Made by a program: the position numbers and the translations under genes. The notes beneath the pieces were generated by a model. That model was not told where the DNA came from and made no database searches. It worked only from the letters and a program-made list of their open reading frames with translations. DNA of 7,399 nt from Geobacter sp. (GTDB lineage Bacteria; Desulfobacterota; Desulfuromonadia; Geobacterales; DSM-12255). The stretch covers positions 1 to 7,399 of the forward strand of contig VEOV01000363.1 in the NCBI GenBank assembly GCA_012026855.1, written 5' to 3'. Position 1 is the first letter of the stretch. Every line of letters begins with the position of its first letter. Shown here one piece after another: positions 1-6,096 of this stretch.

Positions 1-1377
1 GAGTGCAAGGAGTTCACACGTCTTGCCTTCGAGCTGTCTGAAAAGTTTGATACGCCGGTAATGATCCGCAGCTGCACCCGGATCTCCCATGGCAAATCAA
101 TTGTTGCCCTGTCAGAGCCTGTTTCAGGCCTACCGGAACCCAAATTGGTAAAGAATCCTCCCAAGCTGGTCATGCTCCCCGGCAATGCCAGGGTGCGCCA
201 TCCACTTGTCGAGCAGCGGACAATCGACCTGTCTGCATACGGCGACAGCAGTAAAATCAATAAAGCCGTTATCCGCTCCGTTGAGATCGGCATCATCTGC
301 ACTGGCGTCACCTATCAGTACGTGCGTGAAGCCCTGCCGGAAGCATCTACATTGAAGCTCGGCATGGTTTATCCGTTGCCGAAAGAGAAGATTCGGACCT
401 TTGCGGCTTCTGTGAAGCGACTCTTCGTTGTCGAAGAACTTGATCCATTCATTGAAGAGCAGGTGCGGGCCATGGGAATTGCCTTGACAGGCAAGGAGAT
501 TATCCCTGTTTGCGGTGAACTTTCCCCGGGCCGTATCCGCGCAGCTTTTGCCGCTGCCGGCATCATCACGCTGCCTGAAACTGCTACACCGGCGGTGGAA
601 AAGCTGATTCCGAGGCCGCCGAATATGTGTCCCGGCTGCCCGCACCGCGGGGTATTCTACCTGCTCAACAAAGCCAATGCCTATGTTACCGGTGATATCG
701 GCTGTTACACGCTCGGCTTCATGCCGCCACTGAACGCCATGGACACCTGTGTCTGCATGGGAGCATCCATCAGTAACGCCTCCGGCATTGTCCGTTCCCT
801 GCCACCTGAGGAGCAGCGCCGGGTGGTAGCGGTGATTGGTGATTCAACATTCCTGCACACCGGTGTGAATTCCCTGATGGAGATGGCCTATAACCAGTCT
901 CCGGCTACTGTCATTATCCTCGACAACAGGATCACCGCCATGACCGGGCGTCAGGAAAATCCGGCTTCAGGATTCACCCTGGCCGGCGTACCTGCGCCGG
1001 CGGTCAACCTGCCTGTGCTTTGCCGCGCCCTTGGCATTCGCCACGTCACAATAGTTGACCCCTATGATCTTGAGGCGACCGCTAAATTGCTGGCTGAGGA
1101 GATGGCCAGACCAGAGCCGTCGGTGATCATAACCAACAGACCATGCTGCCTGATCAAGGATGATGCCCGTTTCACCAAATCTTCGCCGCTGGCCGTTGAC
1201 AGTGACGCCTGCACCGGCTGCAGGGCATGTCTGCGTATCGGCTGCCCGGCCATTGAGTGGCTGCCAAGCCCGGACGGCAAGAAGGGAAAAGCGGTCATTG
1301 ATCCGCTTCTCTGCACCGGCTGCAAAGTCTGCGAGCAGCTGTGCAAATTCAACGCAATCAAGGAGGTACAGAAATAA
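1..1377 (+). CDS. iorA: Indolepyruvate:ferredoxin oxidoreductase, alpha subunit (5' end missing)
   Basis: This is the large catalytic subunit of the oxygen-sensitive cytoplasmic enzyme that converts aryl-pyruvates (indolepyruvate, phenylpyruvate, p-hydroxyphenylpyruvate) plus CoA to arylacetyl-CoA, CO2 and reduced ferredoxin. The reading frame is open from base 1, so the start lies upstream. 458 codons are present, and family members are usually about 580-640 residues. Numbering within the window, the IorA signature MCPGCPHRG covers 209-217. The thiamine diphosphate site begins with GDSTF at 280 and ends with DN at 308-309, followed by ITAMTGRQENP, which is typical of IorA. The C-terminus carries two [4Fe-4S] motifs: CX2CX2CX4CP (Cys 404, 407, 410, 415) and CX2CX2CX3C (438, 441, 444, 448). 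The second is followed by Lys rather than the common Pro. The stop codon abuts the ATG of iorB, and the iorB ribosome site lies inside the last codons, implying coupled translation. Family assignment is secure; the preferred substrate is inferred. Confidence 0.96.
   Translation, partial: ECKEFTRLAFELSEKFDTPVMIRSCTRISHGKSIVALSEPVSGLPEPKLVKNPPKLVMLPGNARVRHPLVEQRTIDLSAYGDSSKINKAVIRSVEIGIICTGVTYQYVREALPEASTLKLGMVYPLPKEKIRTFAASVKRLFVVEELDPFIEEQVRAMGIALTGKEIIPVCGELSPGRIRAAFAAAGIITLPETATPAVEKLIPRPPNMCPGCPHRGVFYLLNKANAYVTGDIGCYTLGFMPPLNAMDTCVCMGASISNASGIVRSLPPEEQRRVVAVIGDSTFLHTGVNSLMEMAYNQSPATVIILDNRITAMTGRQENPASGFTLAGVPAPAVNLPVLCRALGIRHVTIVDPYDLEATAKLLAEEMARPEPSVIITNRPCCLIKDDARFTKSSPLAVDSDACTGCRACLRIGCPAIEWLPSPDGKKGKAVIDPLLCTGCKVCEQLCKFNAIKEVQK
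1361..1367 (+). promoter_or_regulatory. Ribosome binding site of iorB inside the iorA 3' end
   Basis: AGGAGGT lies 10 nt before the iorB ATG at 1378 and is embedded in the last codons of iorA. The 11-mer AGGAGGTACAG that contains it recurs at 3720-3730 in front of the first binding-protein gene. Ribosomes finishing iorA would sit over this site, which fits 1:1 synthesis of the two subunits. Confidence 0.75.
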
Positions 1378-1956
1378 ATGGGTACTTCCATTACCAATAT
1401 TCTGCTGGCAGGAGTCGGTGGGCAGGGGATTCTGCTGGCATCGGAAATACTTGCCGAGACCTTCATGCTGGCAGGTTTTGATGTCAAAAAGAGCGAAATC
1501 CACGGCATGTCGCAGCGCGGTGGCAGTGTTGTTTCCCATGTCCGCTTCGGCCAGGAGGTCTTCTCGCCGGTTGTTCCTGAGGGGGAGGGGGATATTCTCT
1601 TCGGGTTTGAACTGCTGGAGACCTACCGTTACCTGGATCTGCTCCGACCCGGCGCAAAGGTCATTACCAATGATTTCCGAATTCAGCCACCGTCAGTCCT
1701 GCTCGGACAGGAACGCTACCCTGATGATCTTCCGGAGAGAATCAAGCAAAGGTTCAGCGACTTTACCCTGATTGACGGCCTTAAGATCGCCACCGAGACC
1801 GGTAATCCCCGCGTCGCCAACACCGTCCTGCTGGGTGCTGTCTCAAGACATCTGGATATCGATGTTTCCGTCTGGGAAAAGGCTGTGGCAAAGATGGTGC
1901 CTGCAAAAGCTCTCGAGGTCAATCTCCGGGCTTTCAAAGCAGGTCGGTCAGTATAG
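1378..1956 (+). CDS. iorB: Indolepyruvate:ferredoxin oxidoreductase, beta subunit
   Basis: This is the small gamma-domain subunit that pairs with IorA in the cytoplasm. In 2-oxoacid:ferredoxin oxidoreductases this domain contacts CoA and the active site. The 192-residue length matches the usual IorB length of about 190-200. The N-terminus shows the glycine-rich motif GVGGQG (residues 12-17) followed by ILLASEIL. The family signature SEIHGMSQRGGSV lies at 39-51. No iron-sulfur motif is present, as expected, because the clusters are on the alpha subunit. The start is the ATG directly after the iorA stop (TAA ATG, no spacer) with a strong ribosome site 10 nt upstream. The stop TAG at 1954-1956 overlaps the ribosome site of paaK. 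A pyruvate or 2-oxoglutarate oxidoreductase gamma subunit is a less likely alternative, given the adjacent clear IorA. Confidence 0.95.
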   Translation: MGTSITNILLAGVGGQGILLASEILAETFMLAGFDVKKSEIHGMSQRGGSVVSHVRFGQEVFSPVVPEGEGDILFGFELLETYRYLDLLRPGAKVITNDFRIQPPSVLLGQERYPDDLPERIKQRFSDFTLIDGLKIATETGNPRVANTVLLGAVSRHLDIDVSVWEKAVAKMVPAKALEVNLRAFKAGRSV

Positions 1957-1968
1957 GAGGGGCATGTG
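1955..1968 (+). promoter_or_regulatory. paaK ribosome site overlapping the iorB stop, with GTG start
   Basis: AGGAGGGG starts inside the iorB TAG stop. The paaK frame is closed by that same TAG (1954-1956), and the only start codon upstream of the conserved N-terminus is GTG at 1966, 5 nt after AGGAGG. An ATG at 1964 overlaps it in another frame (ATGTG) and would encode only a 22-residue peptide ending at 2032. GTG is therefore taken as the paaK start. Confidence 0.75.
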
Positions 1969-3273
1969 GCCAGCTATTTTAACGAAGAGATTGAAACACT
2001 CCCCCGCGTTGCCTTGGAAGCGCTGCAATTAAAGCGACTTAAAGCAACAGTCAAGCGGGTATATGATAACGTACCGTTCTATAAAACTTATCTTGATGCA
2101 CTCCAGCTTTCACCTGAATCAATAAAGTCTCTTGCCGATCTGCATCGTCTCCCTTTCACCACCAAGCAGGATATGCGTGATTCCTATCCGTATGCCCTGT
2201 TTGCTGCCCCAATGGAGGAGATTGTCAGAATCCACGCTTCCAGCGGCACGACCGGTAAACCGACGGTGGTCGGCTATACCAGAACTGATATTGACAACTG
2301 GGCTGATCTGATGGCCAGAACCCTGATGACTGCCGGCGCCCACAAAGGTGACATCATCCATAATGCCTACGGCTACGGACTTTTTACCGGTGGACTTGGT
2401 GTGCATAACGGCGCCGAGCGCCTGGGCGCTTCAGTAATTCCAATTTCCGGCGGCAATACGGCCAGGCAGTTGATGATAATGCAGGATTTTGGCTCAACGA
2501 TTCTCACCTGTACTCCGTCCTACTCACTTTTCATGGCCGAAGAAGCGATGTCTGCCGGCATTGATTTCCGTAACATGAAGCTGCGGGTCGGTATCTTCGG
2601 CGCTGAACCATGGTCTGAGGCCATGCGTGGTGAAATTGAAGAAAAGCTGAACCTGACAGCTCTCGACATTTATGGACTCTCTGAAATCATGGGACCCGGC
2701 GTTGCCCAGGAATGTTTTGAAGGGAAAAACGGCCTGCACATCTGGGAGGATCACTTCATTCCTGAAATCATCGATCCATCCAGCGGCCAAGTGCTGCCAG
2801 AGGGTGAGAAAGGTGAACTGGTCATTACCACGATAACCAAACAGGGGATTCCACTGATCCGTTACCGGACCCGTGATATTACCTGTCTTACCTATGAAAC
2901 CTGCGTCTGTGGCAGGACCCATGCGCGCATTGCCCGCCTCAGTGGTCGCTCCGATGACATGCTGATCATCCGCGGTGTCAACGTCTTCCCGTCGCAGATA
3001 GAGTCCATCCTGGTTGGCATTGAAGGGGTGGAACCGCATTACATGCTGATTGTAGACCGAAAGGAAAATCTGGATACCCTTGAGGTTCAGGTTGAAGTCG
3101 ATGAGCGGATTTTCTCCGATGAGATCAAGGTGCTCCAGGGGCTTGCCCGGCGCATCGAGAAAGAGATCAAGGATATGCTCGGGGTAACCTGTAATGTCAA
3201 ACTGGTCGAACCGAAAACTATCCAGCGCAGTGAAGGAAAAGCCAAGAGAGTGATCGATAACAGGAAACTTTAG
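1966..3273 (+). CDS. paaK: Phenylacetate-CoA ligase (AMP-forming, PaaK family)
   Basis: This cytoplasmic adenylate-forming enzyme converts phenylacetate or a related arylacetate plus ATP and CoA to the acyl-CoA, AMP and PPi. The 435 residues match the normal PaaK length of about 430-440, and the N-terminus (YFNEEIETLPR, then a segment rich in Leu, Lys and Arg) is typical. Adenylation motifs appear in order: SSGTTGKPTVVG at 92-103 (phosphate loop), YGLSEIMGPG at 236-245 (adenine site), RYRTRD at 299-304, and GRSDDMLIIRGVNVFPSQIE from 327 (hinge to the small domain). The C-terminal RSEGKAKRVID at 421-431 contains the expected catalytic lysine (Lys 425 or 427). All key motifs are intact. A CVCGRTHARI stretch just before the hinge is common in the family. 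Next to iorAB the product would be the same arylacetyl-CoA that IorAB makes. Indoleacetate or hydroxyphenylacetate are equally plausible substrates, and sequence alone does not decide. Confidence 0.93.
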   Translation: MASYFNEEIETLPRVALEALQLKRLKATVKRVYDNVPFYKTYLDALQLSPESIKSLADLHRLPFTTKQDMRDSYPYALFAAPMEEIVRIHASSGTTGKPTVVGYTRTDIDNWADLMARTLMTAGAHKGDIIHNAYGYGLFTGGLGVHNGAERLGASVIPISGGNTARQLMIMQDFGSTILTCTPSYSLFMAEEAMSAGIDFRNMKLRVGIFGAEPWSEAMRGEIEEKLNLTALDIYGLSEIMGPGVAQECFEGKNGLHIWEDHFIPEIIDPSSGQVLPEGEKGELVITTITKQGIPLIRYRTRDITCLTYETCVCGRTHARIARLSGRSDDMLIIRGVNVFPSQIESILVGIEGVEPHYMLIVDRKENLDTLEVQVEVDERIFSDEIKVLQGLARRIEKEIKDMLGVTCNVKLVEPKTIQRSEGKAKRVIDNRKL

Positions 3274-3281
3274 GGGGGACC

Positions 3282-3713
3282 ATGAAAGTCGAACAGATAT
3301 CGATATTCATAGAGAATAAATCAGGCAGACTGGCAGAAGTAACCACTATTTTGGGCTTTGCCGGTGTCAATATCCGGGCACTATCCCTCGCCGACACCTC
3401 TGATTTCGGCATCCTGCGGCTTATCGTCAATGACCGTGAAAAAGCCATTACCGCCCTGAAAGGGAAGGGTTTCACAGTCAGCAAGACCGAAGTTGTGGCT
3501 GTGGAGGTTCCTGACCAGCCAGGTGGGCTTGCCAGCATTCTGCATGTCCTTGATAAGGATGCCATTAATGTCGAATACATGTATGCGTTTGTAGAACGCT
3601 GCGGGTCAAATGCTGTCATCATCTTCCGCTTTGATGAGACAGATAAGGCGATTGCAGCACTTGCAGCCAAGGGTTTTAATATGCTTAGCGGTGAGCACCT
3701 TTACGGAATGTAA
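3282..3713 (+). CDS. Stand-alone tandem ACT-domain protein
   Basis: This 143-residue protein consists of two ACT domains and nothing else. ACT domains are small beta-alpha-beta folds that usually bind amino acids and pass the signal to an enzyme or regulator. The first covers about residues 3-68 (ENKSGRLAEVTTILGFAGVNI, with the Gly-Arg-Leu turn at 15-17). The second covers about 72-140 and has the classic turn VPDQPGGL at 76-83, followed by a segment ending in INVEYMYAF. No catalytic, DNA-binding or membrane segment is attached, so it must act on a partner or as a free ligand-binding dimer. It starts with ATG 8 nt after the paaK stop, preceded by an unusually G-rich site (AGGGGGG, 3272-3278) only 3 nt from the ATG. 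Its place between paaK and the transporter genes suggests it senses the amino acid or product handled by this operon. That role is inference. It resembles the COG4747-type ACT proteins from memory. Confidence 0.88.
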   Translation: MKVEQISIFIENKSGRLAEVTTILGFAGVNIRALSLADTSDFGILRLIVNDREKAITALKGKGFTVSKTEVVAVEVPDQPGGLASILHVLDKDAINVEYMYAFVERCGSNAVIIFRFDETDKAIAALAAKGFNMLSGEHLYGM

Positions 3714-3719
3714 TTTAAC

Positions 3720-3726
3720 AGGAGGT
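3720..3726 (+). promoter_or_regulatory. Strong ribosome binding site of the first binding-protein gene
   Basis: AGGAGGT ends 5 nt before the ATG at 3732, in the 18-nt spacer after the ACT gene. It is a near-perfect Shine-Dalgarno match, fitting high expression of a periplasmic binding protein. No terminator or promoter fits in this spacer. Confidence 0.7.
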
Positions 3727-3731
3727 ACAGT

Positions 3732-4868
3732 ATGAGGAAGTTAACAGTTTTTCTGGCATCTGCAGCACTGCTTCTGCTCTCGACAACAGTTTTTGCAAGT
3801 GAGCCCTTAAGGATCGGGGCACTGTTCTCAGTTACCGGCCCGGCCTCCTTCCTGGGTGAACCAGATAGGATTACCCTGGAGATGCTTGTAAAAGAGGCCA
3901 ATGCCAAAGGCGGCATTAAAGGGACCAAAGTTGAACTTATCATCTATGACACCCAGGGGGATCCGTCCAAAGCTGTGCAACTGGCAACCAAACTGATCAA
4001 GAATGACAAGGTCTCGGTAATTGTCGGCCCAAGCACCACCGGCGAAACCATGGCTGTTATTCCGGTTGTTGAAAAGGAAAAAATTCCGCTGATCTCCTGC
4101 GCAGCAGGTATCAAGATTACCGATCCGGTAAAACGCTATGTTTTCAAGACCCCTGCCAATGACCATGTTGCTGCTGAGAAGATCTTCAATTACATGGCAG
4201 CCAAGAAGCAGAAAAGTGCTGCTCTCCTGACCGTAACCGACGGTTTCGGCTCTTCAGGACGTGAGCAGTTGAAGGATATGGCCAGGAAAAAGGGGATTAA
4301 CATCGTTGCCGACGAGACCTACGGGCCTAAAGATACTGACATGACTGCCCAGCTCACCAAGATAAAGGGGAGTAAGGCCGATGCAATAATCTGCTGGGGA
4401 ACCAATCCAGGGCCTGCCATCGTTACTCGTAATGTCAAGCAACTCGGCATAAAGATCCCGCTCTATCAGAGCCATGGCGTAGCTTCCAAAAAATATATCG
4501 AACTAGCCGGAAATGAAAATGCTGAAGGAGTCATGCTACCTGCAGGGAAGCTGGCTGTTTATGACAAACTGAAAGCCAGTGATCCTCAACTCAAGCTGTT
4601 GAAGGATTACGATCGTGCTTACAAGAAAGAGTTCAAAGTTGAGGCGTCGACATTCGGCGGTTATGCCTATGATTCATTCCTGTTGATCAGCAAGGCTCTT
4701 GGCAAGGGGACTTCACCGGAACAGCTCCGCGATGGCCTTGAAGAAGTGAAAAAGCTTGTATCCATTTCCGGCATATACAACATGTCACCGACAGAGCATA
4801 ACGGCCTCGATCTGAATGCCTTCGAAATGGTTAAAATTATCAAAGGCGACTGGTCGCTAGCAAAATAA
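3732..4868 (+). CDS. Periplasmic substrate-binding protein of Liv/HAAT ABC transporter, copy 1
   Basis: This extracytoplasmic solute receptor would deliver its ligand to the LivHM permease encoded downstream. At 378 residues it has the usual length of the type I (LivJ/LivK-like) fold. Residues 1-22 form a Sec signal peptide (RK, then a Leu/Ala-rich core, then VFA before SEP) without a lipobox, so the protein should be soluble in the periplasm. The mature protein opens with LRIGALFSVTGPASFLGEP. First-lobe pocket loops are GPSTTGETM at 99-107 and ISCAAG around Cys 123. Further conserved stretches are TDGFGSSGREQL, YGPKDTDMT and CWGTNPGPA (Cys 221). The next gene encodes a close paralogue. As I recall LivJ, the Thr of its SPAAT loop and the acidic residue that bind the amino acid group have no obvious counterpart here, so a branched-chain amino acid ligand should not be assumed. 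An aromatic amino acid or aryl acid fits the neighbours better, but that is inference. Confidence 0.92.
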   Translation: MRKLTVFLASAALLLLSTTVFASEPLRIGALFSVTGPASFLGEPDRITLEMLVKEANAKGGIKGTKVELIIYDTQGDPSKAVQLATKLIKNDKVSVIVGPSTTGETMAVIPVVEKEKIPLISCAAGIKITDPVKRYVFKTPANDHVAAEKIFNYMAAKKQKSAALLTVTDGFGSSGREQLKDMARKKGINIVADETYGPKDTDMTAQLTKIKGSKADAIICWGTNPGPAIVTRNVKQLGIKIPLYQSHGVASKKYIELAGNENAEGVMLPAGKLAVYDKLKASDPQLKLLKDYDRAYKKEFKVEASTFGGYAYDSFLLISKALGKGTSPEQLRDGLEEVKKLVSISGIYNMSPTEHNGLDLNAFEMVKIIKGDWSLAK

Positions 4869-4870
4869 GG

Positions 4871-4886
4871 GGAGGAGAATTTGATG
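4871..4886 (+). promoter_or_regulatory. Ribosome site and start choice for the second binding-protein gene
   Basis: GGAGG at 4871-4875 is followed by two adjacent in-frame start codons, TTG at 4881 and ATG at 4884. The ATG lies 8 nt beyond the site and the TTG 5 nt. ATG is chosen for codon preference and spacing. The difference is one residue in the signal peptide and has no effect on the mature protein. Confidence 0.65.
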
Positions 4887-6017
4887 AAACGGATATTACT
4901 GTTAATCACTCTATTGACACTTACTGCCGGCTCTGCCTTTGCCGCACAGGATACCATCAACATCGGCGCACTCTTTTCCGTAACCGGACCCCCTTCATTC
5001 CTGGGTGAGCCTGAGCGTAACAGCGCCAATATGGTAGTTGATGAGATCAATGCCAAGGGTGGCATCAAGGGTAAAAAACTCAAGCTCATCGTCCATGATA
5101 CCCAGGGGGACCCGACCAAGGCTGTTCAGGCCGCTAACCGGTTGATCAAGGAAGACAAGGTGGTTGCCATAATCGGTCCAAGTACTACCGGTGAAACGAT
5201 GGCTGTCCTCCCGGTAGCTGAAAAAGAGGGGATTCCGCTCATTTCCTGCGCCGCGGGCAGCAAAATTACCGATCCGGTCAAGAAATGGGTCTTCAAGACC
5301 GCCCAAAATGACGGCCTTGCTGTCGGCAAAATTTATGAATACCTGGCCAAAAAGAAACTCACCAAAGTTGCCATCCTGACAGTCTCAGATGGTTTCGGCT
5401 CTTCAGGCCGTGAACAGCTCAAGGCCAATGCCGAGAAAATGGGTATTCAGGTTGTCATTGATGAAACCTATGGTCCAAAAGACACCGACATGACTTCCCA
5501 GCTCACAAAAATCCGCGGCAGTCAGGCCCAGGCTTTGATCTGCTGGGGGACAAACCCTGGTCCTGCCATCATCGCCAAGAATGTCAAGCAACTCGGCATC
5601 AAACTACCGCTCTTCATGAGCCATGGCGTTTCTTCCAAGAAGTTTATTGAACTTGCGGGTGACGCTGCTGAAGGGATCATGCTCCCTTCAGGCAAAGTAA
5701 TCGTTTCTGACGTTCTCCCTGGCAGCGATAAGCAGAAGAAGAGCCTACTGGCTTTTGTAAAGGACTACAAGAAACACTTCAAGGCTGAGGGTGACCATTT
5801 CGGTGGTCATGCCTGGGATGCCGTCATGCTGCTCAAAGGTGCCATAGAGCGGGGTGCAGTGACACCTGCGGCAATCAGGGACCAGCTTGAGAAAACCAAT
5901 CATTTTGCTGGTATTGGTGGTGTGTTCAATTTTTCAGCTGCTGATCACGCCGGCTTGTCCAAAGATGCATTTGTCCTGGTAGAGATCAAGAACAGGGACT
6001 GGGCTCTGGTTAAATAA
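4884..6017 (+). CDS. Periplasmic substrate-binding protein of Liv/HAAT ABC transporter, copy 2
   Basis: This is a second solute receptor of the LivJ/LivK fold, 377 residues from the ATG at 4884. It has a Sec signal peptide of about 20 residues ending SAFA before AQD, with no lipobox. It is a tandem paralogue of the preceding gene. By eye, about two thirds of residues are identical through the first 240 mature positions, including FSVTGP.SFLGEP, GPSTTGETM (98-106), ISCAAG with Cys 122, DGFGSSGREQL, YGPKDTDMT and CWGTNPGPA with Cys 220. The last 110 residues are clearly less alike. The two proteins probably share the one permease pair encoded downstream and recognise related but different ligands, as LivJ and LivK do in E. 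coli. It lies 15 nt after copy 1 and is followed by the only long spacer in the window, which contains a strong hairpin. Ligand identity is unknown. Confidence 0.92.
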   Translation: MKRILLLITLLTLTAGSAFAAQDTINIGALFSVTGPPSFLGEPERNSANMVVDEINAKGGIKGKKLKLIVHDTQGDPTKAVQAANRLIKEDKVVAIIGPSTTGETMAVLPVAEKEGIPLISCAAGSKITDPVKKWVFKTAQNDGLAVGKIYEYLAKKKLTKVAILTVSDGFGSSGREQLKANAEKMGIQVVIDETYGPKDTDMTSQLTKIRGSQAQALICWGTNPGPAIIAKNVKQLGIKLPLFMSHGVSSKKFIELAGDAAEGIMLPSGKVIVSDVLPGSDKQKKSLLAFVKDYKKHFKAEGDHFGGHAWDAVMLLKGAIERGAVTPAAIRDQLEKTNHFAGIGGVFNFSAADHAGLSKDAFVLVEIKNRDWALVK

Positions 6018-6031
6018 AATTTAACACTCTC

Positions 6032-6082
6032 GACTCACTACAGGCAGCTCCGCTAAATCCAGCGGGGTTGCCTGTTTGAGTC
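6032..6082 (+). promoter_or_regulatory. Long intercistronic hairpin between binding-protein and permease genes
   Basis: The arm CAGGCAGCTCCGCT (6041-6054) pairs fully with AGCGGGGTTGCCTG (6061-6074), giving 14 base pairs with two G-U wobbles around a 6-nt AAATCC loop. A6040-T6075 adds one more pair. After a small internal loop, GACTCA (6032-6037) pairs with TGAGTC (6077-6082). Only TTT follows the GC-rich stem, so it is a poor intrinsic terminator. It is better read as a partial terminator or as an mRNA 3'-end stabiliser that keeps the binding-protein message in excess over the permease message, a pattern known from malE-malF. The structure is directly visible; the function is inference. Confidence 0.75.
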
Positions 6083-6096
6083 TGAAAGAAGTCAAA

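Larger units (their letters stand above)
3732..6017 (+). repeat. Diverged tandem gene duplication (two binding-protein genes)
   Basis: The two binding-protein genes are direct repeats with an offset of 1149 nt through most of their length. Exact matches include a 20-nt identity at 4431-4450 and 5580-5599, and a 17-nt identity at 4242-4258 and 5391-5407. Both are in register at the 1149-nt offset, a multiple of three. Overall nucleotide similarity is moderate, so the duplication is old rather than an assembly artefact. Confidence 0.8.

Noticed and set aside
130..645. Minus-strand open frame of 171 codons
   Set aside because: It lies wholly antisense to iorA, whose protein matches its family throughout. 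The antisense product has no recognisable motif and there is no ribosome site context. It is a shadow of codon usage.
967..1539. Minus-strand open frame of 190 codons across the iorA-iorB junction
   Set aside because: It is antisense to the iron-sulfur region of iorA and the conserved N-terminus of iorB. The product has no family resemblance.
1160..1771. Plus-strand open frame in a second phase over iorA and iorB
   Set aside because: It overlaps two well-supported genes in another frame and encodes an Arg/Ser-rich composition typical of out-of-frame reading.
2524..3039. Minus-strand open frame of 171 codons inside paaK
   Set aside because: It is antisense to conserved adenylation motifs, with no motif of its own.
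4667..5119. Minus-strand open frame spanning the junction of the two binding-protein genes
   Set aside because: Similar antisense frames recur in both paralogues because the sense sequences are homologous. This reflects duplication of the sense gene, not a coding antisense gene.
6041..6077. Full intrinsic terminator ending the operon after the second binding-protein gene
   Set aside because: Only three T residues follow the stem before GAG, and livHM, which the receptors need, continue on the same strand. Partial termination or message stabilisation is more likely.
6076..6096. Upstream TTG start for livH adding seven residues
   Set aside because: The TTG lies inside the hairpin 3' arm with no ribosome site, and the LivH family N-terminus fits the ATG at 6097.
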